Shown: positions 9,043-18,414, numbered from the stretch's first letter. The stretch: 64,000 nucleotides of DNA from Pseudobacillus wudalianchiensis (GCF_001685015.1 NZ_MAYT01000004.1:36198-100197); one strand, 5' to 3'. Made by a program: numbers and translations. Notes: generated by a model from the letters alone, not told the origin.

Positions 9043-9080
9043 AAAAACGGGGAATTGTTTGGACAATTCTCCGTCTTTTT
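9043..9080. terminator. Bidirectional intrinsic terminator
   Basis: ACGGGGAATTGT and ACAATTCTCCGT pair around TTGG, with A residues on the left and T residues on the right. It lies between the convergent EamA and MFS genes. Confidence 0.85.
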
Positions 9081-9082
9081 AT

Positions 9083-10348
9083 TTATCTGCTGACTGGAAT
9101 ACTCGGTTCGATATTTTCTTCAGGTACATTCTCTTTATCGGAAGTAAGCGTAAGGAAAGCTAAACAGCAAACAATTCCAAAGGCAACGAGCAGCCAAACC
9201 ACGCCATTATAGGAACCGTCAAAAAGATCAATCATAAAGCCGATGGATAAAGGAGCGACAAATCCAGCTACCTGCATTCCAAGATTAATCATCCCAACAG
9301 CCGATCCACCCACAGCTTCTGGCAAACGCTTGATCGGCAAGCTAAAAATAACAACCGAAAGCACACCCGCAAACATCGGCAATATAGATTGATAGATCAC
9401 TATACCTGTAATCGTCTGAGCATTGAACATTAAATAAACCATTACAGCAATCCCTATTCCAGCGACAGCCCCGAACCATTTTTCATTTCCCGCCTTGACT
9501 CTATCCAGTACATAACCGGCTAAAAGAAAGAAAACAAATCCTGTGACAGCAGGGATCATTTGCAAAATGCCTAAAGCGCGTAAATCAAGGCCGCGTTCAT
9601 TCACCAAATAAGTCGGCACCCACGAGGCGGTTCCCCAGCTGATGAAGCCATAGGCGAAAGAGGCTACCATTAAACTCCATACGATGGGCTTCTTTGCTAA
9701 TGCTTTAAATACACCTTTTACAGGAGGGGCAGCTTGTCCAGCCATTGATGCTGAATTCTCTTGATGCTGACGCTCTCTTTTAGGTTTTAAATAAAACCAG
9801 TACAGCAAGCCGATTAAAGATCCACATATTCCAATGACCACGAACATCATTCGCCAGCCGATTTGAAGAAGCATCGTTGTGGCCAATAAAGGGGCAGCAA
9901 CACCAGCAACTGTTAGTGCGGAAAGGTAAAAAGACATCGCTCGAGATCGTTGTTCTTGTGGAATAGTGGAAGAAATTAATTTTGCTCCTGCCGGGAAAAA
10001 GCTTCCCTCCGTCAAGCCAAAAATGAAGCGAATCGCAATTAATGAAGCAAGCGACCAGGCTAAGCCTGTTAAACCAGTAAAGAGGGAAAAACCAACGATA
10101 GAGATGAAGATTACTAACTTAGCACCAAAACGATCGGCTAACCATCCACCGGGAAGCTGCATAATCGCATACCCTAAAAAGAAAATACTTAATATCAACC
10201 CTGTTGAAGAAGCGTTCAACTGCAAATCTTTGGAAATGTGTACAATTCCGTAATTAATAAGAAAGCGATCGAGACCAGAAATAAAGTTACCCATAAATAG
10301 CAAAAATATAATCATTTTTGGGTTAAGACCATATGTGGATCCGTTCAA
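9083..10348 (-). CDS. MFS transporter, anion:cation symporter type
   Basis: This 421-residue protein has 12 membrane segments. Features of the ACS branch of the major facilitator superfamily are clear: the start FLINYGIVHISKDL, the loop GGWLADRFGAKLV after segment 2, and FGLTEGSFFPAGAKLI in segment 4. That branch imports organic anions such as sugar acids, tartrate or 4-hydroxyphenylacetate. It sits 110 bp downstream of an amidohydrolase gene on the same strand, so it may import that enzyme's substrate. Confidence 0.87.
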   Translation of the reverse strand: MNGSTYGLNPKMIIFLLFMGNFISGLDRFLINYGIVHISKDLQLNASSTGLILSIFFLGYAIMQLPGGWLADRFGAKLVIFISIVGFSLFTGLTGLAWSLASLIAIRFIFGLTEGSFFPAGAKLISSTIPQEQRSRAMSFYLSALTVAGVAAPLLATTMLLQIGWRMMFVVIGICGSLIGLLYWFYLKPKRERQHQENSASMAGQAAPPVKGVFKALAKKPIVWSLMVASFAYGFISWGTASWVPTYLVNERGLDLRALGILQMIPAVTGFVFFLLAGYVLDRVKAGNEKWFGAVAGIGIAVMVYLMFNAQTITGIVIYQSILPMFAGVLSVVIFSLPIKRLPEAVGGSAVGMINLGMQVAGFVAPLSIGFMIDLFDGSYNGVVWLLVAFGIVCCLAFLTLTSDKENVPEENIEPSIPVSR

Positions 10349-10457
10349 ATGGACTCCTCCTAAAATTTATTGGCCCATCAATAACTCCATTACAGCTGGC
10401 ATTCAATTTAGCTCTTTTTCCAGAGTAATCGGCTTCTTCGAATAATTCACAGTGAGT

Positions 10458-12113
10458 TCAAGAAGTTTTTATCGTTTCATGTCCGTAAACCGGTTGTCCA
10501 TCAATATAGGTAGCAAGGATCGAAATATCTTTAATCTCCTCTGGGTTCACTGTTGTAGGGTCTGCCTCCAGCACGGCAAAGTCTGCCTGCTTTCCAATCT
10601 CAATACTTCCCGAGATATTTTCGGCGAAATTCAATTTAGCTCCATAAATCGTCATAGATTTCAAGGCTGTCATCGCATCAATACGCTGCTCGGGTCCGAG
10701 AATTCCCCCCTCTTTTGTTAAACGATTAACGGCCGCCCAAACAGAAAATAGTGGTGAAATAGGTGTAATCGGACAATCAGAGTGAAGGGTAAACAACAAG
10801 TTGAGCTTTACTGCTTCAGCCAAAGGACTGATACGGCTTGCCCGTTCTGGTCCTAAAAAGATTTTTTCATGACGGTCTCCCCAATAATACACGTGGTTAA
10901 TGAAGAAGGAGCCAGCTACTTCGAGCTCTTTCATTTTTGCCAAGTCTTCAGGAGTGGCGGTCTGGACGTGTTCAATCCGGTGACGGTGATCGCTGCGCTG
11001 ATGTTTTGATAAGGCGTACCCGTATGCTTCTAATATCGATCCAATCGCACGGTCCCCGTTTCCGTGGGTGGCGATTCGAAAGCCACGCTGATGAAGATCA
11101 GCCACCTCTTCATTGAACACTTCCTGTGGGTGAACCAAGTTTCCAAGAACCTCGGAGTTTTGATAATATGGCTTCCGCAAAGCTCCTGTCAGGCCTTGAA
11201 TAGACCCGTCTTGAAATAACTTCGCGCTGTCGAGTCTGGCCATGCCGCCTGACCGCTCTCTAATTTCCCTATCCAATTCAACGGCCGAATATCCTTCAAA
11301 TACTCCCCCTTCACGGAGAAGATGATGCATAATCATTAGCTGCGTGCGCATCGGATTTACGCCTTTTTCCGCTGCTTTTACATGTGCTGAAAAATCATCT
11401 ATTCCGAAGATAGCTGCATCTGAATTTGTCGTAATTCCCTGTGCTATATAATCCTTTGCAGCTTCTCCCAAAGCATTGACCATATCATCCATCGTCATTT
11501 TAGGCAGCTGATTCATAATTGACTGCATAGCAGCCGACTCGTACAAAACCCCGTTCAAACACCCTTTCTCATCCCGGCCGTAGTGACCGCCTTGCGGATC
11601 AGAAACCGTATCCGTTAAACCGCCTCTTTGCAAAGCAAGCGAGTTAACAGCAGCTAAGTGGCCGGAAGTGTGCATAACGATAACAGGATGATTAGGGGCA
11701 GCTTGGTCTAAATCTGTTCGTGTAATATGACGCTTTTCTTGAAGTAGCGTGTCATCATAACCGTATCCCTGAATCCATTCCCCATTGGGCGTTTCTGTCG
11801 CTTTCGCTCTAACCGCCTTTACTATATCGTGGATGGTTCGATTAGGCGGCGTACCGCAATTCAACTGGCTTTTCATTTGGCCGTACGCCAAAATGTGGTT
11901 ATGGGTATCAATAAATCCCGGTATGAGAGTGGCCCCTTTTAAATCAATTACATTTGTCCGGGCTGTTATTTCCAGCTCACTTTTAGAGGGCTCTGCGTCT
12001 TTCCAAATACCGATAATTTTGCCTTCTGACACGGCCACAGAACCAGCACGAGAATTTCGGCTGTCTAATGTCAACACGTTCGCATTCTTAAATAAGAGAT
12101 CTACTTTACTCAT
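10458..12113 (-). CDS. Amidohydrolase family protein (YtcJ-like)
   Basis: This 551-residue metal-dependent hydrolase belongs to the amidohydrolase_3 group. The metal-binding HNH lies in PGFIDTHNHILAYG (H71, H73). Later ligands are in IATHGNGDRAIG and HRIEHVQ, and the catalytic aspartate is in LHSDCPITP. Members deacylate or hydrolyse N-acyl, formyl or cyclic amide substrates in the cytoplasm; the substrate here is unknown. It is the first gene of a probable operon with the ACS-type MFS transporter downstream. Confidence 0.88.
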   Translation of the reverse strand: MSKVDLLFKNANVLTLDSRNSRAGSVAVSEGKIIGIWKDAEPSKSELEITARTNVIDLKGATLIPGFIDTHNHILAYGQMKSQLNCGTPPNRTIHDIVKAVRAKATETPNGEWIQGYGYDDTLLQEKRHITRTDLDQAAPNHPVIVMHTSGHLAAVNSLALQRGGLTDTVSDPQGGHYGRDEKGCLNGVLYESAAMQSIMNQLPKMTMDDMVNALGEAAKDYIAQGITTNSDAAIFGIDDFSAHVKAAEKGVNPMRTQLMIMHHLLREGGVFEGYSAVELDREIRERSGGMARLDSAKLFQDGSIQGLTGALRKPYYQNSEVLGNLVHPQEVFNEEVADLHQRGFRIATHGNGDRAIGSILEAYGYALSKHQRSDHRHRIEHVQTATPEDLAKMKELEVAGSFFINHVYYWGDRHEKIFLGPERASRISPLAEAVKLNLLFTLHSDCPITPISPLFSVWAAVNRLTKEGGILGPEQRIDAMTALKSMTIYGAKLNFAENISGSIEIGKQADFAVLEADPTTVNPEEIKDISILATYIDGQPVYGHETIKTS

Positions 12114-12587
12114 TTACAATCCCCGTTTCATTTATGAATTTGATTGTTTCCTGACAGACTCTACAAACACGACTTAAAGTGATCGCTCTAAATAAATTCA
12201 AATATGTGTTGTTAAAAAATTATTTGAACTCGATCTAAAAGCCTCCTCTCACCATTATTATTTAATGCCTCATGGGGTTCCGATAAATTTAAGTTATTAA
12301 AAGTTTAACGTCTAAATTTTTAATATTCAATAAATTTTTGATCTCTATTTATCTTACTACTTCATAAGACCTATCGATAATTTGAATGAATTCTCTTCCA
12401 ATATTCTCCTTATCTCCCTCTTGCTTAAGTGAATATACTTACAATCTATACTAAATTCCAATAAATCAGGGAATACCAACCATTTACAGTACACATTCAC
12501 TATTCAAAATTACCTATATAGAGTAGTGAAATAGATAATATATGATAAACTTAATTTTAAACAATAGGATAAAAAGGACAGACTCAC
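12114..12587. other. AT-rich spacer between divergent genes
   Basis: The region is about 470 bp of AT-rich sequence between the amidohydrolase and a small membrane-protein gene. It must hold both promoters. I see no RNA gene, terminator or convincing operator. Confidence 0.45.
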
Positions 12588-13055
12588 ATGAATATGTACG
12601 ATAACTTCGATCACAAGAGAGGGTACACTAGAAGGGGAGAAAAACGGGGGTGTCTTACTTGGACAATTCTGTTAACCATTCTCCTATTAGTGCCGATTGT
12701 TTCATTCGGCGCTAAATTTATTTATGAAACGGCGTTTAGGGAGCGTCTGCTTGTCATCAGTCATTCTCCACATAATGTCCATAAAATTGAAGTATTTGAA
12801 AAAGGGGCAGAAACTTTTTTTAGACCCTCTACAGTTAGAATAAAACACTCTGACAGCCATATAGATTGTCACATTCGCCATGATGGATCATCACTGCAGC
12901 CTTCCAATGTTTCAGTCACCTGGAAAAACGAGAAGGAAGCCACCATTACACTGACTGGGGATGGTCAAACATTTAAAACGATAGAATTCAAAGTGACGAA
13001 CCATGAAGAAGATTCCTCTTCCTTCCAAGAAGTGCAGAGAACCTCAAGTTTTTAG
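12588..13055 (+). CDS. Hypothetical single-pass membrane protein
   Basis: The 155-residue protein has a basic cytoplasmic N-terminus (HKRGYTRRGEKRG), one membrane helix at about residues 24-44 (TWTILLTILLLVPIVSFG) and an outside domain of about 110 residues rich in beta-forming residues. The start has an AAAAGGA ribosome site. I recognise no family; the layout resembles small Bacillus envelope proteins of unknown role. Its operon status is unclear because the next gene is 200 bp away. Confidence 0.65.
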   Translation: MNMYDNFDHKRGYTRRGEKRGCLTWTILLTILLLVPIVSFGAKFIYETAFRERLLVISHSPHNVHKIEVFEKGAETFFRPSTVRIKHSDSHIDCHIRHDGSSLQPSNVSVTWKNEKEATITLTGDGQTFKTIEFKVTNHEEDSSSFQEVQRTSSF

Positions 13056-13258
13056 TCTTTATTAGGAGATGCATAGCTGAGATTATACATTTATAAATAA
13101 CTTCAAGACTTTAAAGCATCGACTCTTCAATAATACATTAAGCGTCGATGGGGAAAAAGATGAGAAGATGACCCTGTCATCATTCATTTGATAGAGGAAC
13201 ATTCACGAGGAAAGCTTCTATTCAGATTAAAATTACATGGATAAGGTAAGGTGACTCT

Positions 13259-13855
13259 GTGAGAACGATAAAAGAATTAAGTATAACAGGTTTTAAGCTG
13301 CTGCCTTCTGCCAAACCTGTACTTTTTCATGGAAGCACAGTCAGAAAAACCGTTACCGATCATCTTTGGAGAAAAAAACTGCGCCCTGTCATATTGGAAC
13401 AACAAGGAACAAAGTGCTCCATTTGTAAATGGATACCGGCATCTAACGAAGAAATAAGGCACCTGCATTTGCACGAAGTAGAAAAGTACGATTTCATCAA
13501 TAAAGTCTGTCATTTAATCGATATTCAGCTTATTTGCAGAAAGTGTCATTCATTTCAACACATCATCAGAACTCAATTAGTCTCGACCGAAGAACAATGG
13601 AAAGATCTTATAGCGCACTTTATCAGTGTGAATGGTTGTTCTTCTGACATCATAAATATTTTCGATCTTATTATAGCGAAAGCGTTGCAGTTAGAAAGCT
13701 TCAACGAAACTGGATTAGCCCTCCTCTCTTTAAAAGAACGGAAAGAGCTAGAGAGACAACCTGTGCGATTTACCATTGATCCCCACATTCCTTTTGCCGA
13801 TGAATTGCGAAAACAGATAGAAAAAAAGGGTTTGTTGTATAACATTGAGCACTAG
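13259..13855 (+). CDS. HNH-like zinc-binding hypothetical protein
   Basis: The 198-residue product has CSIC near residues 51-54, then HLHLHEVEKYDF, and ICRKCHSFQH about 30 residues later. This spacing (C-x2-C, H-H-E, C-x2-C-H) is what HNH nucleases with a structural zinc look like. The rest, an alpha-helical C-terminal half, is not recognised. It starts at a GTG behind AAGGTGA. No neighbouring methylase, restriction or phage gene gives context, so nuclease activity is inference from the motif only. Confidence 0.6.
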   Translation: MRTIKELSITGFKLLPSAKPVLFHGSTVRKTVTDHLWRKKLRPVILEQQGTKCSICKWIPASNEEIRHLHLHEVEKYDFINKVCHLIDIQLICRKCHSFQHIIRTQLVSTEEQWKDLIAHFISVNGCSSDIINIFDLIIAKALQLESFNETGLALLSLKERKELERQPVRFTIDPHIPFADELRKQIEKKGLLYNIEH

Positions 13856-13926
13856 AATAAGAAGATATATAAATATGATCCCTTGTACAACCTGCTAAGT
13901 GATCATAGAAGAGCGCTTTATGTAGG

Positions 13927-13962
13927 GCTGGCTATGCGGTTACGCCAGCCAGTGCTTTTTAG
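13927..13962. terminator. Probable terminator between convergent genes
   Basis: GGCTGGC and GCCAGCC pair around an 11-nt loop and are followed by AGTGCTTTTT. The U-tract is displaced by a few bases, so strength is uncertain. Confidence 0.5.
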
Positions 13963-14381
13963 AGTTGGCTAAATTCGATTTCATCTATTATTGCTGCAAC
14001 CTTCTGTTCACCTTCTAAAGCCCAATTTGTTTTTTGATGAATCGGTGCATCTTTATCATCAGGGCTTTGAAACTGATCTAATCCTGTGGAAGCGAGCGCT
14101 GGACTTTCATCGTCGTCCAAACCAATATTGGCAACGTGCTTAATCACGAAGGGCGTTTGAAAAACGAGCAGAGCATCCTCTTCATCTAGCATGCCGGATT
14201 CTACCTGGAACGGCAGACGCAGATAAATGGTCTCTCCTTCATCGCTGTATAAAGTTGTATCAAACATGCCATGGTCAAACTCCCAGTTTCCGCCAATGAC
14301 GAGCCCGTGATTCTCGAATAAGCTGCATACCTCTCCGTATAAGGCCCTCTTTCCTTCTAGCTCTGTTTCAAGTTTAATCAT
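13959..14381 (-). CDS. yugN: YugN-like family protein
   Basis: This 140-residue soluble, acidic protein matches the YugN family found across Bacillus: a conserved N-terminal half containing GNWEFDHGMFDTTLY and a variable acidic tail. Function is unknown in the family. It starts with an ATG behind AGGAGAG. It is a single-gene unit, convergent with the HNH-like gene. Confidence 0.75.
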   Translation of the reverse strand: MIKLETELEGKRALYGEVCSLFENHGLVIGGNWEFDHGMFDTTLYSDEGETIYLRLPFQVESGMLDEEDALLVFQTPFVIKHVANIGLDDDESPALASTGLDQFQSPDDKDAPIHQKTNWALEGEQKVAAIIDEIEFSQL

Positions 14382-14496
14382 TGAATCTCTCCTTTTTTGT
14401 TATTGATTTCCATTTACCCGCATGAAAATCTTTCAAACTGTATTCATAAAGGAGAAAAACCTTCTTGTTTTATCCCTCTTAATTGAGGTTTACATA

Positions 14497-15054
14497 CTAA
14501 GCTGACGGCTGCCGTTCTTTTAATCGTTTGTTTAGCAGATCAGCTTGAACTAGCGCCTGCTCATCTTGTAAAATATCGCCTGGCCGGTTCCCTTCTCCCA
14601 AAATATAAGTGGAAAAGCGCATATTTAAGAAATCAAACGTATATTGAAATTGCTGAATGAGGGGCAGTCCTTTTATTTTTGGGTCATCGCCCCCGACAGC
14701 TAGTACAATAGCTTCTACCGTTTGCAAGTGTTCGGTTAACTGTGGAAACCGTTCATCCCGTATCGCCTGGCTTAGCCGGTCAATCATGTTTTTCATAATG
14801 CCAGACATCGTGTACCAATAGATCGGAGTAGAGAAAATTACAGTATCACTTTCCAATAAAGCCTTAATGATGACGTCATAATCATCGTCTACTAATTGAA
14901 AACCGCCGTCAGCGTGGCGTAAATCATGAATAGGCTGAATGGATAAATCCTTCAAGTCAATTTTTTGATGTTCTACCTCCTTTGTCACTATATCCGCTAA
15001 TAACTCGCTGTTGCTTTCTTTTCTAGAGCTTCCTATAAATGTAGTGATCTTCAT
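14497..15054 (-). CDS. NAD(P)H-dependent FMN reductase/flavodoxin-fold oxidoreductase (YwqN-like)
   Basis: The product of about 185 residues has the flavodoxin fold: an N-terminal FMN phosphate loop GSSRKESNSELL, and STPIYWYTMSGIMKNMIDR in the middle, which contacts the isoalloxazine ring. Such enzymes reduce quinones, azo compounds or free flavins with NAD(P)H. ATG 15054 is preferred to ATG 15063, since the AGAGAGG lies about 10 nt from the former and almost touches the latter. No operon partner is evident. Confidence 0.82.
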   Translation of the reverse strand: MKITTFIGSSRKESNSELLADIVTKEVEHQKIDLKDLSIQPIHDLRHADGGFQLVDDDYDVIIKALLESDTVIFSTPIYWYTMSGIMKNMIDRLSQAIRDERFPQLTEHLQTVEAIVLAVGGDDPKIKGLPLIQQFQYTFDFLNMRFSTYILGEGNRPGDILQDEQALVQADLLNKRLKERQPSA

Positions 15055-15180
15055 CCGTCTCATTCCTCTCTGTATCTTCTTATGAAAAATTTTACACGTA
15101 AATTCACTATCAAAAAAGATAAATGCTTCTATTGCATTGATCCATAAAAATAACAGATAAATATTGAGATGCCCAAAGAC

Positions 15181-15222
15181 AAAAAAACCCTTATGCGGAG
15201 AAAATGATTCGCATAAGGGTTA
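15181..15222 (-). terminator. Intrinsic terminator of the repeat-protein gene
   Basis: On the minus strand AACCCTTATGCG and CGCATAAGGGTT pair perfectly over 12 bp and are followed by seven T. It lies 34 bp past the stop codon. Confidence 0.9.
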
Positions 15223-15255
15223 TGTAGCTATCCTAAGCCAATTCTCTAAAACAGA

Positions 15256-17043
15256 TTATGCTTGTACAGCTTTTGTTTTTGCAGTTACTTCAACTTCAGT
15301 TGCCAGAACAGCAGAGTTTACGGAAGCATTTGCTTTTGCTTGCACGCTTGCTTTTTCACCAGCTTGAGAGTTGAATTTGTTAGCAGCAGATACGTTTACT
15401 TTTTCATTTTCAACAACTTCTTTTGTGTCTTCAGTTACTGCATCAGTTGTTTCTTTTACAGCTTCTTCTGTGCCTTTTACTGCATCAATCGTTTTTTCGG
15501 CAGTTTCTTTTGTGCCTTCTGTTACTGTCTCAACTGTTTTTTCAATCTCTTCTTTTGTGCCTGTTGCTAATACAGCAGAGTTAACAGCTGCATGCGCTTT
15601 TGCTGTTTCACTCGCTTGTACACTTGCTTGTGCGTTCGCTTTATTTACTGCTGATTTGTTTACTTTTGTATCTTCCGTCACCTTATCCGTTGTCTTTGCT
15701 ACAACTGATTTCGTGTCTTCGGCTACCTTATCAGCTGTTTTTTCCACAACTGCTTTTGTGTCTTCAGCTACTTTATCAGCTGTCTTTTCTGCAATTGCTT
15801 TTGTATCTTCAGTTACTTTATCAGCTGTCTTTTCTACAGCTTCCTTTGTGCCTGTTGCTAATACAGCAGAGTTAGCAGCTGCATGCGCTTTTGCTGTTTC
15901 GCTCGCACGTACGCTTGCTTGCGCGTTCGCCTTATTCGCTGCTGATTTATTTTGTTTTACTTCCATCACTTTATCCGTTGTCTTTGCTGCAACATCTTTT
16001 GTGCCTTCTGTCACTTTATCAGCTGTTTTTTCTACAACGTTTTTTGCCTCTTTTGTTACGTTGTCAGTTGTCTTTTTTACAGTTTCTTTTGTGCCTGTTG
16101 CTAATACAGCAGAGTTAACAGCTGCATGCGCTTTTGCTGCTTCACTCGCTTGTACACTTGCTTGTGCGTTCGCTTTATTTACTGCTGATTTGTTTACTTT
16201 TGTATCTTCCGTCACCTTATCCGTTGTCTTTGCTACAACTGATTTCGTGTCTTCGGCTACCTTATCAGCTGTTTTTTCCACAACTGCTTTTGTGTCTTCA
16301 GCTACTTTATCAGCTGTCTTTTCTGCAATTGCTTTTGTATCTTCAGTTACTTTATCAGCTGTCTTTTCTACAGCTTCCTTTGTGCCTGTTGCTAATACAG
16401 CAGAGTTAGCAGCTGCATGCGCTTTTGCTGTTTCGCTCGCACGTACGCTTGCTTGCGCGTTCGCCTTATTCGCTGCTGATTTATTTTGTTTTACTTCCAT
16501 CACTTTATCCGTTGTCTTTGCTGCAACATCTTTTGTGCCTTCTGTCACTTTATCAGCTGTTTTTTCTACAACGTTTTTTGCCTCTTTTGTTACGTTGTCA
16601 GTTGTCTTTTTTACAGTTTCTTTTGTGCCTGTTGCTAATACAGCAGAGTTAACAGCTGCATGCGCTTTTGCTGCTTCGCTCGCACGTACGCTTGCTTGCG
16701 CGTTCGCCTTATTCGCTGCTGATTTGTTTTGTTTTACTTCAACTTTCACCGCGACTTCTGGCTTTTTCTTTACTACAGGTTTCATTGGCTGCGCCAGCTC
16801 TTTTTCTACCTTTGCTTTTACTTCTTTCGCTGTAGCTGTTGCCTGTACAGCAGAATTAGAAGCGGCGTGAGCTTTTGCCGTCAAAGAAGCATGGGCGCTC
16901 GCTTGTGCTTGAACAGAGATTCCTTTCGCTTGATCGTTTTGAGCTGCTTCACTTATTTGTCCACCCGCTAAAACACCAACTGAAAGTACTCCTGCCAACA
17001 CGATAGATTTAACCACTTTATTTCCTGTAATATTTTTTTTCAT
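15256..17043 (-). CDS. Secreted Ala/Lys/Thr-rich tandem-repeat protein
   Basis: A signal peptide is clear (basic MKKNITGNKVVK, hydrophobic core, cleavage after SEA). The remaining 560 residues alternate two repeat types. One is a module of about 37 residues around NKSAANKANAQAS...NSAVLATGTKE, seen seven times with increasing divergence toward both ends. The other is a 15-residue repeat around EKTADKVAEDTKAVV. The second type resembles helical LEA-like or surface-spacer repeats. There is no LPXTG, transmembrane anchor or enzymatic domain. The DNA contains a near-identical 534-bp tandem duplication. Function is unknown; an extracellular or wall-associated structural or protective role is inference. 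Confidence 0.8.
   Translation of the reverse strand: MKKNITGNKVVKSIVLAGVLSVGVLAGGQISEAAQNDQAKGISVQAQASAHASLTAKAHAASNSAVQATATAKEVKAKVEKELAQPMKPVVKKKPEVAVKVEVKQNKSAANKANAQASVRASEAAKAHAAVNSAVLATGTKETVKKTTDNVTKEAKNVVEKTADKVTEGTKDVAAKTTDKVMEVKQNKSAANKANAQASVRASETAKAHAAANSAVLATGTKEAVEKTADKVTEDTKAIAEKTADKVAEDTKAVVEKTADKVAEDTKSVVAKTTDKVTEDTKVNKSAVNKANAQASVQASEAAKAHAAVNSAVLATGTKETVKKTTDNVTKEAKNVVEKTADKVTEGTKDVAAKTTDKVMEVKQNKSAANKANAQASVRASETAKAHAAANSAVLATGTKEAVEKTADKVTEDTKAIAEKTADKVAEDTKAVVEKTADKVAEDTKSVVAKTTDKVTEDTKVNKSAVNKANAQASVQASETAKAHAAVNSAVLATGTKEEIEKTVETVTEGTKETAEKTIDAVKGTEEAVKETTDAVTEDTKEVVENEKVNVSAANKFNSQAGEKASVQAKANASVNSAVLATEVEVTAKTKAVQA
15552..16677 (-). repeat. 534-bp tandem duplication inside the repeat-protein gene
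   Basis: Positions 15552-16143 match 16086-16677 with an offset of 534 bp. I found one mismatch (15606 T versus 16140 C). The unit is 178 codons, so the frame is kept. Synonymous sites are identical as well, which points to a recent duplication or ongoing gene conversion rather than selection on the protein alone. Confidence 0.9.
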
Positions 17044-17094
17044 TTTTTGTTCGCTCCTTTTTTCTTTTACTTATCATTTTTTTGATTTTGTGTA

Positions 17095-18177
17095 TTAAGA
17101 AAAAAGGAACAATTTTGGCGGCTGTGATGGAGGCGCATTCGTCCATTGATTGCTAAATTCTTTAATTCGGGACGTATGCGACTGGCTGATCTCCAGTGTC
17201 CAATAATGCCCCCAATCCAGCCATTTGTCTATGTAATTGACAGAACTATTTCCTGCTTTTGCCCGGTCTTTAGAAGATCCCCCTGCATGCTGATTGGACT
17301 GTGAAGGGGCAGTCGCCTGCTTCTCATGCGGGACACGCTTGTCCGTTCCTGATGAATGGTTCTCCTTTGGCAATCCAGCAAAAACAGGCGGAGATTGGGT
17401 ATTACTTTTCTTGCTTATTATAGGTTGAGCGTTAGTTTGATGAACAAGCTTGCCTTTAACATTACTAGCCGGTTTGTCTTTATCCTCATTTACCGGTGTT
17501 GCTGCAGTTTTGCTAGCAGGTTCTTCCTCGGATTGGTTAGCTGATTGAGCCTTAGCTGTACTAGCAAGCTGAATCCGAGTGTTATCAGAAGGCTTAACAG
17601 CTTTTGAAGCCTGTTTCTGTGTCATTTCTTCAGGTTCAGGACGCTGTAGAGGCTCACTAGAAGGTTTTTCACTTAAAGCCGGCTTAACCGGTTCGATGTT
17701 TTCTGAAGCTTTCCCCTGTTGGACAGGCTTCTTTTTACGAACAGGCAACGCTTCCTTCTTCATAAGCAGCCCTTTCTTTTTCCCTGGATTCGCTATTGCT
17801 TTCTCAGGTAAAAGTTCCTTGCTAGTCTGTTTAACCGTTTTCTCAACAGCTTGTACAGCTGTTTTTGCCTGGCTGCTCGCCTGCTCCGGCAATGTTTTTA
17901 TAAGTTGAGCAGGTTTAACAGATCCTGTTTGAGGAGAAGGTGAAACAACCGGCTCTTTTTTTCCGGGAACTTCTCTCTCCATCTTTGCTTGAGCGTTAGA
18001 AATTTCCTCTTTGCTCTTTTTAACTTGCTCTTGTGCAACAGCGGCTGCCTTCATTGTTAATTCTTTTACAACAGGCTGTTTCGGAACAAGATCCGCTTTT
18101 TCGGCAAATGCATTCGTTGGTAAGAACCAAGCCGCTCCTATAAGTAAGCCGCTTAAAACGAATCGCTGAAGGTGCAT
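17095..18177 (-). CDS. Secreted Pro/Lys/Ser-rich low-complexity protein
   Basis: The 360-residue protein starts at ATG 18177, chosen because AAAGGGGGTGA lies just upstream. It has a signal peptide (MHLQRFVLSGLLIGAAWFLP, cleavage near AFA-EK). A long disordered, charged middle is rich in lysine, glutamate, serine and proline. The C-terminal 45 residues are aromatic (YIDKWLDWGHYWTLEISQS) and look like the only folded part. It lies just upstream of, and in line with, the tandem-repeat gene (52 bp), so the two may share a transcript. I recognise no family. Confidence 0.72.
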   Translation of the reverse strand: MHLQRFVLSGLLIGAAWFLPTNAFAEKADLVPKQPVVKELTMKAAAVAQEQVKKSKEEISNAQAKMEREVPGKKEPVVSPSPQTGSVKPAQLIKTLPEQASSQAKTAVQAVEKTVKQTSKELLPEKAIANPGKKKGLLMKKEALPVRKKKPVQQGKASENIEPVKPALSEKPSSEPLQRPEPEEMTQKQASKAVKPSDNTRIQLASTAKAQSANQSEEEPASKTAATPVNEDKDKPASNVKGKLVHQTNAQPIISKKSNTQSPPVFAGLPKENHSSGTDKRVPHEKQATAPSQSNQHAGGSSKDRAKAGNSSVNYIDKWLDWGHYWTLEISQSHTSRIKEFSNQWTNAPPSQPPKLFLFS

Positions 18178-18362
18178 CAATTCACCCCCTTTCAAATCCA
18201 ATAGTATGTCTTTTTATTAATACCATAGGATTCTTCATTTGTGATGGTTTTTTTAGTCAGAAAATAAAAACGATTCCTTTTCACTAACTGCCTTTTAACC
18301 TATACCTAAACCATATAAAGTAATTTAATGGAAACGTATCCATTTTCACTTCAGCATTCATC

Positions 18363-18400
18363 AAAAAAGGCACACCTGCCTCATTAAGAGATGTACCTTT
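18363..18400 (-). terminator. Terminator of the sigma/anti-sigma operon
   Basis: On the minus strand AGGTACATCTC pairs with GAGGCAGGTGTGCCT (imperfect, one wobble), followed by six T. Confidence 0.65.
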
Positions 18401-18414
18401 CTGTCGGCACTGAT

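Noticed and set aside
9966..10253. Open frame opposite the ACS-type MFS gene
   Set aside because: Antisense shadow of a clear membrane transporter; no ribosome site.
15552..16677. Regular repeats that might suggest a CRISPR array
   Set aside because: Units are contiguous coding repeats (45-bp and 534-bp periods) without unique spacers; no cas genes are present.
15371..16870. A 499-codon open frame on the plus strand
   Set aside because: It is the antisense of the Ala/Lys/Thr repeat gene. Codon bias of that repeat keeps the opposite strand open, there is no ribosome site, and the sense protein has a real signal peptide.
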